A stretch of 64,000 nt of DNA. It comes from Saccharopolyspora dendranthemae (GTDB lineage: Bacteria > Actinomycetota > Actinomycetes > Mycobacteriales > Pseudonocardiaceae). Shown piece by piece: positions 1 through 7,995 of this stretch. The notes under the pieces are model-generated. The model worked only from the letters and a program-made list of their open reading frames with translations, searched no databases and had not been told where the DNA came from. The position numbers were made by a program, and so were the translations under genes. The stretch's first letter is position 1. Each line of letters starts with the position of its first letter. The stretch lies in assembly GCF_007829955.1 (NCBI RefSeq), contig NZ_VIWX01000001.1, positions 372,001 to 436,000 on the forward strand, read 5' to 3'.

Positions 1-589
1 CGTGGGTCGTCTCGGGATCGACCACCGGATCCCGATTGACCCATGCCCGCAAGAGCTGAACGATCTTGGCCCGCCCCCTCTTCTCCTCGGATGGCTCGAG
101 CTGCTGACCTGTGAGCCAGTTCGCCAGCCGATACCGGTTGAACTGCGTGAGACTCCTGTGCCCTCGGATCTTCTTGCCCGAGATGCCGGCGCTGAGCTCG
201 TCCAGCAGCGGGATGAGCGGGAAATCGTGCACACCGGAGGCCCACCTGGCCTTCGCAGATTCCTGCGCCGTCTCGACATCGACCAGCACGTGCGGGATCT
301 GGCGCTCGTCGGGCTCATCGAGCCGCGCGTTGAGGGCATCCATGAACTCGTTGCCGACCGGCGTCCCCTGCAAGCAGATGATCGGGAGCGGCTGGTCACC
401 ACGCACGCCCTTCTCCGATCCGCGCGTGTAGAAGTTCGGGCGCCTGCTGAGCTCGCGGATGGAGGTCAGCAAAGCTTGCACGCCGTCGAAGACGGGGCGC
501 CCCGTGCCCCCTGCATCCATCGCGTGGGTTCCGGATGGAATATTCCTACCTGAAATCGGCGGGATCGAATCGTTTTCCACTTGTGACAT
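1..589 (-). CDS. Hypothetical protein, N-terminal part; gene runs off the window edge
   Basis: An uninterrupted minus-strand frame of 196 codons starts at ATG 587-589 and is still open at base 1, so the C-terminus is missing. A weak AAGAGA ribosome binding site precedes the start. I do not recognise the family. The segment near residues 68-100 (PLPIICLQGTPVGNEF, then IPHVLVDVET) is laid out like the first strand, phosphate loop and second strand of a P-loop NTPase. However, the GxxxxGK[ST] signature is absent: GTPVGNE stands where it should be and has no lysine-serine/threonine pair. Codon use is less GC-rich than in the neighbours, with many codons such as ATT, TCA, GGT, AAT and CCA near the start, which hints at transfer. 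The plus-strand frames across this stretch look like shadows. The reading frame is fairly secure; the function is unknown. Confidence 0.6.
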   Translation of the reverse strand, partial: MSQVENDSIPPISGRNIPSGTHAMDAGGTGRPVFDGVQALLTSIRELSRRPNFYTRGSEKGVRGDQPLPIICLQGTPVGNEFMDALNARLDEPDERQIPHVLVDVETAQESAKARWASGVHDFPLIPLLDELSAGISGKKIRGHRSLTQFNRYRLANWLTGQQLEPSEEKRGRAKIVQLLRAWVNRDPVVDPETTH

Positions 590-881
590 GGTGATCTCTT
601 GTATCACGGAACATGCAGTTCGTGAAGCTACTTTCGAGACTGTCGCGGCAAGATCCAGCTAGATCGAGGCTGAATCCATCGGTAAGAGCAGGCGCGAAAG
701 AGTAATAATCGTTCTCTGAGGCAGAACCGAGCCAGTTACGTGCATGCCCCTCGCCGTCGCGATTCGGTGCGCGCGTTGAAGGCGCGGCGAGGTTGTTCGC
801 AGTGGTACGACTGCAGGGGCCCGGCACGAGATCCGGCTCGGGTCCTCTCCCCAGTTCCGTCGACCGCCTTCGGGAGGAACA

Positions 882-1634
882 GTGACCGACCTCTTCGCCC
901 TCAACGGCAGGAACGCGATCGTCACCGGTGGCGCGCAGGGCATCGGCGAAGCCATCGTGCTCGCCCTCCGCGACGCGGGTGCGCGCGTGTTCATCTGCGA
1001 CATCAACCCCGACGTCGGCAAGGCGTCCGCCGAACGCCACGGCGTCGAGTTCGTGGCCGCGGACGTCACCGATCCCGACAGCGTCGACGCCGCGTTCGAG
1101 CACGTGGCCACCACGAGCGGGTCCGTCGACGTGGCGGTCAACAACGCCGGGATCGTGCACAACCACCCCAGCGAAGACCTCGATCCCGAGGACTGGCGCC
1201 GGGTGATGGCGGTGAACCTCGACGGCGTCTTCTACAGCTGCCAGGCAGCGGGCAGGCGGATGCTCGCGCAGGGGTCAGGGAGCATCATCAACACCGGCAG
1301 CATGAGCGGCCACATCTCCAACCACCCCCAGCCCCAGTCCGCCTACAACGCCGCGAAGGCGGGCGTCATCCACCTCACCAAATCACTGGCCGGGGAATGG
1401 GCCGCCCGGGGCGTGCGGGTCAACTCCATCTCCCCCGGTTACGTCGGCACCGAGATGACCAAGCGCGGGATGAGCAACGAGGAATGGCGCCGGGTCTGGA
1501 TCGAGGGCACCCCGATGAACCGCGTCGCTGAACCCGGCGAGATCGCCCCCGCCGTGGTCTTCCTCGCCTCCGACGCCAGCAGCTACTGCACCGGGACCGA
1601 CCTGGTCGTGGACGGCGGCTACACCGTCTGGTGA
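882..1634 (+). CDS. SDR-family NAD-dependent oxidoreductase (polyol/sugar-alcohol dehydrogenase type)
   Basis: A 250-residue classical short-chain dehydrogenase. The GTG start at 882 has a GGAGG box six bases upstream. The cofactor glycine motif TGGAQGIG lies at residues 15-22. An acidic Asp40 ends the second strand, which favours NAD over NADP. NNAG is at 87-90 and the catalytic YNAAK (Tyr155, Lys159) is preceded by the INTGSMSG serine segment. The C-terminus ends in the usual GTDLVVDGGYTVW. The segment around INTGSMSGHI is typical of bacterial D-threitol/sorbitol/arabinitol-type dehydrogenases, so oxidation of a sugar alcohol is likely, but the substrate cannot be read from sequence. It stands alone and converges on dnaE, with a hairpin between the two. 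Confidence 0.9.
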   Translation: MTDLFALNGRNAIVTGGAQGIGEAIVLALRDAGARVFICDINPDVGKASAERHGVEFVAADVTDPDSVDAAFEHVATTSGSVDVAVNNAGIVHNHPSEDLDPEDWRRVMAVNLDGVFYSCQAAGRRMLAQGSGSIINTGSMSGHISNHPQPQSAYNAAKAGVIHLTKSLAGEWAARGVRVNSISPGYVGTEMTKRGMSNEEWRRVWIEGTPMNRVAEPGEIAPAVVFLASDASSYCTGTDLVVDGGYTVW

Positions 1635-1643
1635 CCGGCCGGT

Positions 1644-1672
1644 GTGGGGAAGTTTTATGAGAACTTCCCCAC
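1644..1672. terminator. Bidirectional hairpin between the SDR gene and dnaE
   Basis: A perfect 11-bp inverted repeat, GTGGGGAAGTT / AACTTCCCCAC, flanks a 7-base loop ten bases after the SDR stop codon. An outer CCGGCCGG pair (1635-1642 and 1689-1696) could lengthen the stem. It lies between two convergent genes and presumably ends transcription from both sides. Confidence 0.75.
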
Positions 1673-1685
1673 CTCCCGTGTGCAT

Positions 1686-4600
1686 CTACCGGCCGGCGCG
1701 CTCCACGGCGATGCCGCGCACGGACTTGAGCTCCGAGACGAGTTCGGTGCACACGTTGACCGGCCACTTCGGCAGCTCCAGCCGGGTCTTGCCGAGGTGC
1801 ACGTGCACCGGGGTGGTGCCCTTGTGCGCGAGGAACGTCTGCTTGAGCTCGCTGATCACCTCGGCGTTGAGCTTGCGGGAGTCCGCGTGCAGCACGAGCG
1901 GCGGCTCGCTGCCGGGATCCGTCTCGGCCGCGGTGATGTCGACGGGCACGGCGTCGGAGGCGAACACGCTGATCTCGCCTTCGCGCTCGTTGACCCGGCC
2001 CTTGACCGCGAGCGCGTTGTCCTCGACCAGGCAGTCGGCGAACATCTCGTAGGACTTCGGGAAGAACAGCACCTCGATGCTGGCCTCGAAGTCCTCCAGC
2101 GTCACGATGGCCCAGGGCTGGCCGTTCTTGTTGAGCCGCCGCTGGATTCCGGAGATCATCCCGGCGATCTTGGGCTGCTGCTCCTTGCTGCCGTATCCCG
2201 TGGGTTCGCGCTCACCGCCGATCAGCTCGGCGATGCTCGTGTCCTGGTACGGCGCGAGCAGCCGCTCCGCGCCGTCCAGCGGGTGCGCGGAGACGTAGAG
2301 GCCGAGCATCTCGCGCTCGTAGGCCAGCAGCTGCTTGCGCGGCCACTCCTCGTCGGTGAACTGCAGGTGCGTCAACGGGGACGTGTCCTCGCTGGACCCG
2401 CTGTCGTCTCCGCCGAAGAGGTCGAACTGGCCCATCGCCTGCTGTCGCTTGAGCCCGATCACCGCGTCCACCGCGGCCTCGTGGTGGGCGTTGAGCGACA
2501 TCCGGGAGTGGCCGAGCGAGTCGAACGCGCCCGCCTTGATCAGCGACTCGATGACCCGCTTGTTGCACGCGGTGATCTCGATCTTGTCGAGGAAGTCGGT
2601 GAACGAGGAGAACTTGCCCTTCGCCTCGCGGGAGCCGATGACCGATTCCACGACGTTGGCACCGACGTTGCGGATCGCCCCCATGCCGAAGCGGATGCGG
2701 CCCTCGACGGCGGTGTGCTGGGTCATGGACTCGTTCACGTCCGGCGGCAGCACCTGGATGCCCATGCGCCGGCACTCCGAGAGGTAGACCGCGGTCTTGT
2801 CCTTGTTGTTGCTGTTGGCGGTCAGCAGCGCGGCCATGTACTCGGCCGGGTAGTGAGCCTTGAGGTAGGCGGTCCAGTAGGTGACCAGCCCGTACGCGGC
2901 GGCGTGGGACTTGTTGAACGCGTATCCCGCGAAGGGCAGGACCGTCGCCCACAGCTGGTCGATCGCTTCCTTGGAGTAGCCGCGTTCCTTCATGCCCGCC
3001 TCGAACCGGGCGAACTGCTCGTCCATCACGGACTTCTTCTTCTTGCCCATCGCACGCCGCAGCAGGTCGGCTTGTCCGAGGGTGTACCCGGCGACCTTCT
3101 GGGCGATCGCCATGATCTGCTCCTGGTAGACGATCAGACCGTAGGTCTCGCCGAGGATGTCCTTCAGCGGCTCGTCCAGCTCCGGGTGGATCGGCTCGAC
3201 CGGCTTCCTGCCGTTCTTGCGGTCGGCGTAGTCCAGGTGCGCGTTGACGTCCATAGGGCCCGGCCGGTACAGCGCCACGCACGCCACGATGTCCCCGAAC
3301 CGGGTGGGCTGCATGCGCTTGAGCAGCGACTGCATGCCGCCACCTTCGAGCTGGAACACTCCCAGGCTCTCGCCCCGCCCCAGCATCTCGTAGGTCGGGT
3401 CGTCGTCGAGCGGGATGTCCAGCGGTTCGACCTCGGCATCGTGGTTGGTCTTCACCATCCGCACGGTGTCGTCGATCGTGGTCATGTTGACCAGCCCGAG
3501 GATGTCGATCTTGAGCAAGCCCACGGCCTCGCACTGCGGGCCGTCCCACCCGGTGATGATCTCGCCGTCGTCGCGCTTCCACAGCGGCAGCACGTCCAGC
3601 AGCGGTTCCCGCGAGATGATGTGCGCGCAGGCGTGCACACCGGCGTTGCGGATCAGCCCCTCCAGGCCGCGGGCGGTGTCGAAGATCTTGCCGATCTGCG
3701 GATCGGTCTCGATCAGCGACCGGACCTCGGCGGCCTCCAGGTAGCGCTCGTGATCCGGGTCGACGATGCCCGACAGCGGGATGTCCTTCGCCGCGATCGG
3801 CGCGGGCAGCGCCTTGGAGAACTGGTCGGCGAGCTGGAAACCCGCCTGGCCCAGGTGCACTCGGGCGGCGTCCTTGAACGCGGCCTTGGTCTTAATCGTG
3901 CCGTAGGTGATCACCTTGGCGAAGAACTCGTCGCCGTACTTCTCCTTGGCGTACTGGATGACCCGCTCGCGCTGGCGCTCGTCGAAGTCGATGTCGATGT
4001 CGGGAGGCGAGTCGCGCTCGGGGTTGAGGAACCGCTCGAACAGCAACCCGTGCTGGAGCGGGTCGATGTCGATGATGTGCAGCACGTAGGACAGCAGCGC
4101 ACCCGCGGCCGAACCACGCCCCGGGCCCACCCGGATGCCGTTGTTCTTGGCCCACCGGATCATGTCGCCGACCACCAGGAAGTAGGAGCTGTAGCCCTTC
4201 TCCGTGATGACCTTCAGCTCCCATTCGAGCTGGTCCCGGTACTCCTGGGTGAACTCGCCGTCCTTGAAGCGAGTCGGGATGAACTCCTCGACCTCGTCGC
4301 GCAGCACCTCCACGTCGGTGCGCCCGACCTCGACCTTGGCCTGCGGCATCCGGTTCTGCGCGGCGAAGGCCTCTTCGTAGCCCTCGACCATCTCGGCGAT
4401 CATCAGCGTGCTGTCGGCCGCCCCGGGAACCTCCTCGTCCCAGTACTCGCGCATCTCCTCGGAGCTCTTGATGTGGTAGCCGTCACCGTTGAACTTGAAC
4501 CGATCGGTGTCGGCGATCATGGACCGGGTCTGCAGGCACAGCAGCGCGTCGTGGTGCCCGGCCTGGTCGTTGGTCACGTAGTGGCTGTCGTTGGTCGCCA

Positions 4601-5276
4601 CCGTCCGCAGGTCGAGCTGCTTGGCGATGTCCAGCAGCTCACCGCGGATGTTGCGTTCCATCTGGATGCCGTGGTCCATGACCTCGATGAAGAACCGGTC
4701 CGGACCGAAGATGTCCTTGTAATCGGAGGCCGCCTTCAGCGCCTCCTGCTTCTGCCCCAGTCGCAGCCGGGTCAGGATCTCGCCCGCCAGGCAGCCGGAC
4801 GTGGCGATGATGCCCTCGGCGTGCTCGGCGATGAGCTCCTTGTCCATCCGGGGCTTGCGGAAGAACCCCTGCATGCTCGCCAGCGACGACAACCGGAACA
4901 GGTTGCGCAGGCCGGCGGAGTTCTGGGCGAGCATCGTCATGTGCGTGTAGGCACCGGCACCCGAGACGTCGCCGCTCTCGCCGTACTCGTCGACTTCCTT
5001 CTTGCCCGTGCGGGCGCGCTCGCCCCAGAACACGGGCTTCTTGTGGAACCGGCTCTCCGGAGCGATGTAGGCCTCGATGCCGATGATCGGCTTGACCCCG
5101 GCCCCCACCGCCTTCTCGTAGAAGGAGTGCGCGCCGAACATGTTCCCGTGGTCGGTCATCGCCACCGCAGGCTGCTCGAGTCTGCTCACCTCGGCGAACA
5201 GCGCGTCGTGCTTCGCCGCACCGTCGAGCATCGAGAACTCAGTGTGAACATGCAGATGGACGAACTGATCAGACAC
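1686..5276 (-). CDS. dnaE: DNA polymerase III subunit alpha (DnaE1 type)
   Basis: A 1196-residue replicative polymerase catalytic subunit of the length usual for actinobacterial DnaE1. The N-terminal PHP domain opens with VHLHVHTEFSMLDGA and keeps its histidine pair. The polymerase core contains PGRGSAAGALLSYV and the catalytic aspartate run PDIDIDFDE near residue 422. Also present are NAGVHACAH and GYAFNKSHAAAYG from the finger region, and a C-terminal OB fold (GMISGIQRRLNKNGQPW). It synthesises the chromosome with the beta clamp and the tau/gamma complex. The long plus-strand frame opposite it is a mirror of this gene. It appears to be transcribed alone. Confidence 0.97.
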   Translation of the reverse strand: MSDQFVHLHVHTEFSMLDGAAKHDALFAEVSRLEQPAVAMTDHGNMFGAHSFYEKAVGAGVKPIIGIEAYIAPESRFHKKPVFWGERARTGKKEVDEYGESGDVSGAGAYTHMTMLAQNSAGLRNLFRLSSLASMQGFFRKPRMDKELIAEHAEGIIATSGCLAGEILTRLRLGQKQEALKAASDYKDIFGPDRFFIEVMDHGIQMERNIRGELLDIAKQLDLRTVATNDSHYVTNDQAGHHDALLCLQTRSMIADTDRFKFNGDGYHIKSSEEMREYWDEEVPGAADSTLMIAEMVEGYEEAFAAQNRMPQAKVEVGRTDVEVLRDEVEEFIPTRFKDGEFTQEYRDQLEWELKVITEKGYSSYFLVVGDMIRWAKNNGIRVGPGRGSAAGALLSYVLHIIDIDPLQHGLLFERFLNPERDSPPDIDIDFDERQRERVIQYAKEKYGDEFFAKVITYGTIKTKAAFKDAARVHLGQAGFQLADQFSKALPAPIAAKDIPLSGIVDPDHERYLEAAEVRSLIETDPQIGKIFDTARGLEGLIRNAGVHACAHIISREPLLDVLPLWKRDDGEIITGWDGPQCEAVGLLKIDILGLVNMTTIDDTVRMVKTNHDAEVEPLDIPLDDDPTYEMLGRGESLGVFQLEGGGMQSLLKRMQPTRFGDIVACVALYRPGPMDVNAHLDYADRKNGRKPVEPIHPELDEPLKDILGETYGLIVYQEQIMAIAQKVAGYTLGQADLLRRAMGKKKKSVMDEQFARFEAGMKERGYSKEAIDQLWATVLPFAGYAFNKSHAAAYGLVTYWTAYLKAHYPAEYMAALLTANSNNKDKTAVYLSECRRMGIQVLPPDVNESMTQHTAVEGRIRFGMGAIRNVGANVVESVIGSREAKGKFSSFTDFLDKIEITACNKRVIESLIKAGAFDSLGHSRMSLNAHHEAAVDAVIGLKRQQAMGQFDLFGGDDSGSSEDTSPLTHLQFTDEEWPRKQLLAYEREMLGLYVSAHPLDGAERLLAPYQDTSIAELIGGEREPTGYGSKEQQPKIAGMISGIQRRLNKNGQPWAIVTLEDFEASIEVLFFPKSYEMFADCLVEDNALAVKGRVNEREGEISVFASDAVPVDITAAETDPGSEPPLVLHADSRKLNAEVISELKQTFLAHKGTTPVHVHLGKTRLELPKWPVNVCTELVSELKSVRGIAVERAGR

Positions 5277-5447
5277 GCGGTCGTCTCCGGAGCATCGACG
5301 AGGGTGGACGGGTGGCCTGCCAACCCTAGACGTCCGGCCCCGAGACGCTGCGGACCACCGGACGCGTGTTGCCGGACGACTGCGACAACCCTCTGACGTG
5401 CGGTTCCGCTACCCGCACCGCCACGCAGAGCAAGGCATCGACAGCCC

Positions 5448-6233
5448 CTAGTCGAAGCCCGGCGACTGAGCACCTCCCCCGAGCGCGCTCGTCGACCCGA
5501 AGCCCGCGAGTCGTCGCACTTCGGCGGAGAGCTCCTCCTCCGTCGTCACCGATCGGGAGAATCCCAATCGCACGTCGCGGTCGCCTTCGATCGCCTCGAC
5601 CCGCAGCCGGATCCCCAGCCTGTCGATCCCGAGCGGCACCACGGGCCCGGAGCGGAGGAGAGGGCTGGGCAGGTGCCGAGCGAGCATGCCGACGACGTCC
5701 GAGTGCTGGCGCTGCAGGTGCTGCAGCCAAGGCGATTCGCAAGCCCAGAACGAGTCCGGCTCGGCAGCGGCGTAATCGGCAGGGTCGATCTGCGCGGCCC
5801 CCTCGCCATCCGCGAGCGTCAGCGAGACGGGCTCCAGCAGCAGGACGCTCGCCGTGTGCCCGATGTCGAGCAAGCGCTCGTCCGCCAGCTCGTGGGAGAC
5901 CTCCACCGCCCGCTCCCGGGCTCTCTCGCCGGTGAGCAACGTCAACCAACCGGTGATCCAGAGCAACCCGCGGACCGGCCCGCGCAGCGGAAGCGGCGCG
6001 TGGTCGGCGAGTTCGACGAGCGCACCCGCTCGCCCCTGACGAGCCTTCATGACCGAATCGACGACCGGGCCATCGGATGGCAGCACCATCATGACCTCGC
6101 CGCTGGCGTGCGCGTGCACCAGAATCGGAGCGACGCGTCCAGCGATGTCGCCGCAGGTCAAGTTGGCAGCAGCAGGTCGAGCTGCGACCGTCTTGGCGCG
6201 CTCGGCCGACGCGGGAATGGGCGGGCAGTCCAC
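5448..6233 (-). CDS. DUF2470-domain protein, probably iron-regulated
   Basis: A 261-residue soluble protein. The GTG start at 6231-6233 follows a strong GGAGGTGA ribosome binding site. The N-terminal half (AERAKTVAARPAAANLTCG, then VLPSDGPVVDSV and PVRGLLWITGWL) resembles the split-barrel-like part seen in actinobacterial DUF2470 proteins. That domain also occurs at the C-terminus of HugZ-like haem-utilisation proteins. An almost perfect IdeR/DtxR iron box ends 16 bases upstream of the start, so expression should rise under iron starvation. A role in haem or iron handling is inferred from the domain and the operator; there is no direct evidence of enzyme activity. Confidence 0.8.
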   Translation of the reverse strand: MDCPPIPASAERAKTVAARPAAANLTCGDIAGRVAPILVHAHASGEVMMVLPSDGPVVDSVMKARQGRAGALVELADHAPLPLRGPVRGLLWITGWLTLLTGERARERAVEVSHELADERLLDIGHTASVLLLEPVSLTLADGEGAAQIDPADYAAAEPDSFWACESPWLQHLQRQHSDVVGMLARHLPSPLLRSGPVVPLGIDRLGIRLRVEAIEGDRDVRLGFSRSVTTEEELSAEVRRLAGFGSTSALGGGAQSPGFD

Positions 6234-6248
6234 GATCTCACCTCCATT

Positions 6249-6267
6249 TTAGGTTAGCCTAACCTAT
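6249..6267 (-). promoter_or_regulatory. IdeR/DtxR iron box
   Basis: TTAGGTTAGCCTAACCTAT differs from the classical actinobacterial iron box only at the last base. Its inner 17 bases, TAGGTTAG-C-CTAACCTA, form a perfect palindrome. It sits 16 bases upstream of the DUF2470 start codon, where an iron-loaded repressor would block transcription. It could also influence the plus-strand aldehyde dehydrogenase gene, but that start is over 200 bases away. Confidence 0.9.
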
Positions 6268-6482
6268 CTGCAGATCCGCGCGGAAGCCCCGCCGCTACCA
6301 CTGGCCGGAAGGACCGGGTTTTGACGCAGGCACCGGATGCCCGAGGGTGACCGGGCGAAGCCGGTTCTCGTGCTGCGAAGCGTGGCGACGACCGCTGTGG
6401 CCGAGATCCACAACACCTGGGCCGAGCAGGTCGATCGCGCGAATCGGAGCCCCGCACCGACCACCCGAGCCGAGAGAGAACG

Positions 6483-7931
6483 ATGAGCACCACCTGGGAA
6501 GACAAGATCTACAGCACCGGCGGGTTCGTCCCCGGCAGCGGCGGCACGTCCGTGATCGCGGCACCGGCGACGGGTGCGGCCATCGCGACCGTCGGCCAGG
6601 CCGACCGCTCCGATCTGGACGCGGCCGTCGAGGCCGCCACGCACGCGCAGGCGGTGTGGGCGGCGCGGCCCTACACCGAACGGGCCGCGGTGCTGTCGAA
6701 GGCGGCCGAGCTGCTGGCGGCCGACCTGGCTCGGTTGACCGGCTGGCTGGTGCCCGAATCCGGTTCGGGGCAAGGCAAAGCGTCGTTCGAGGCCGGATTG
6801 GTGGCCTCCGAGCTGCGCGAGTCGGCCGGGCTGGCGGCTCAGCCGTACGGCCAGCTGCTGCGCTCGCACAAGCCCCGCCTGTCGGTCGGACGGCACGTGC
6901 CCGTCGGCGTGGTGGGCGTGATCAGCCCGTTCAACTTCCCCGCCATCCTGTCGATGCGCTCGGTGGCGCCCGCGCTGGCGCTCGGCAACGCGGTGGTGCT
7001 CAAGCCGGATCCGCGCACCTCGATCTCCGGCGGGCTCGCGCTCGCCGAACTCCTCGCGGAAGCGGGTCTGCCCGACGGACTGCTGCACGTGCTGCCCGCC
7101 GGGGCCGACGTCGGAGCCGCCCTGGTCACCCACCCCGACGTCCCGTGCCTCTCCTTCACCGGCTCGACCGCGGCGGGGCGCAAGATCGGCGAGGCCGCGG
7201 CACCGCTGCTGAAGAAGGTGCACCTCGAACTGGGCGGCAACAACGCCATGCTCGTGCTGCCCGACGCCGACATCGAGGCCGCGGCATCAGCCGGCGCGTG
7301 GGGCTCGTTCCTGCACCAGGGCCAGATCTGCATGACCACCGGCCGTCACCTCGTCCCCCGCGAGAAGCTGGACGAGTACGCCGCGCTGCTCGCCGAGAAG
7401 GCCGAGAACCTGCCGGTCGGCGACCCGACCGACCCGGCCAACGCACTCGGCCCGATCATCGACCAGGACCAGCTGGACCGGATCCGCGACCTCGTGCGGC
7501 GCACCGTCGACGCCGGCGCCACGGTCCTGGCCGGAGGCACGCACGAAGGACCGTTCTACCGGCCGACCGTGCTCACCGACGTGCCCCTGGACGCCCCGGC
7601 GTTCGCGGAGGAGGTCTTCGGCCCGGTCGCGCCGGTCATCGGCTACGACACCGTCGAGGAGGCCGTCGACATCATCAACTCCTCCGAGTACGGCCTGTCC
7701 GTGTCGATCCTGACCGCCGACCCGTTCCGCGCGTTCACCCTGGCCGACCGGATCAAGTCCGGCGCCATCCACATCAACGACCAGACCGTCGACGACGAGG
7801 CCACCGCGCCCTTCGGCGGCACCAAGGCATCCGGCTCCGGCGGTCACTTCGGCACCTCGGTGAACCTGGAGACGTTCTGCGACCTCCAGTGGATCACCGT
7901 GCAGTCCGACGTCGAACGCTACCCGTTCTGA
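6483..7931 (+). CDS. Aldehyde dehydrogenase (benzaldehyde/vanillin dehydrogenase-like)
   Basis: A 482-residue NAD(P)-dependent aldehyde dehydrogenase with all the core motifs. These are the cofactor segment SPFNFP then KPDPRTSISGG, FTGSTAAGRKIGE, the general base Glu249 in LELGGNN, the nucleophile Cys283 in HQGQICM, and EEVFGPVAPV. The HQGQICMTTGRH context is typical of the benzaldehyde/vanillin dehydrogenase branch, so oxidation of an aromatic aldehyde to the acid is plausible. The ATG start has a GAGAGAA ribosome binding site. No aromatic-pathway partner lies next to it; the next gene converges on it across a terminator. Confidence 0.92.
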   Translation: MSTTWEDKIYSTGGFVPGSGGTSVIAAPATGAAIATVGQADRSDLDAAVEAATHAQAVWAARPYTERAAVLSKAAELLAADLARLTGWLVPESGSGQGKASFEAGLVASELRESAGLAAQPYGQLLRSHKPRLSVGRHVPVGVVGVISPFNFPAILSMRSVAPALALGNAVVLKPDPRTSISGGLALAELLAEAGLPDGLLHVLPAGADVGAALVTHPDVPCLSFTGSTAAGRKIGEAAAPLLKKVHLELGGNNAMLVLPDADIEAAASAGAWGSFLHQGQICMTTGRHLVPREKLDEYAALLAEKAENLPVGDPTDPANALGPIIDQDQLDRIRDLVRRTVDAGATVLAGGTHEGPFYRPTVLTDVPLDAPAFAEEVFGPVAPVIGYDTVEEAVDIINSSEYGLSVSILTADPFRAFTLADRIKSGAIHINDQTVDDEATAPFGGTKASGSGGHFGTSVNLETFCDLQWITVQSDVERYPF

Positions 7932-7960
7932 CCGATCACGCGGCTTCCGCGAAAGGGGGT

Positions 7961-7986
7961 GGGGCGACCCGCTTCCGAGTCGCCCC
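7961..7986. terminator. Hairpin between convergent genes
   Basis: An 8-bp perfect stem, GGGGCGAC / GTCGCCCC, with a 10-base loop lies between the aldehyde dehydrogenase stop and the CocE-type hydrolase stop. A GC-rich stem without a U-tract is usual for this group. Confidence 0.6.
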
Positions 7987-7995
7987 GCCCCGAAT

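Noticed and set aside
546..1166. Minus-strand frame overlapping the SDR gene
   Set aside because: It lies opposite the SDR coding sequence, has shadow composition, and conflicts with the better frame of the gene at 1-589.
1644..5396. A 1250-codon open frame on the plus strand opposite dnaE
   Set aside because: It is the mirror frame of a high-GC gene, with a composition dominated by Leu, Val, Arg, Asp, His and Gly and no domain; dnaE on the other strand is unmistakable.
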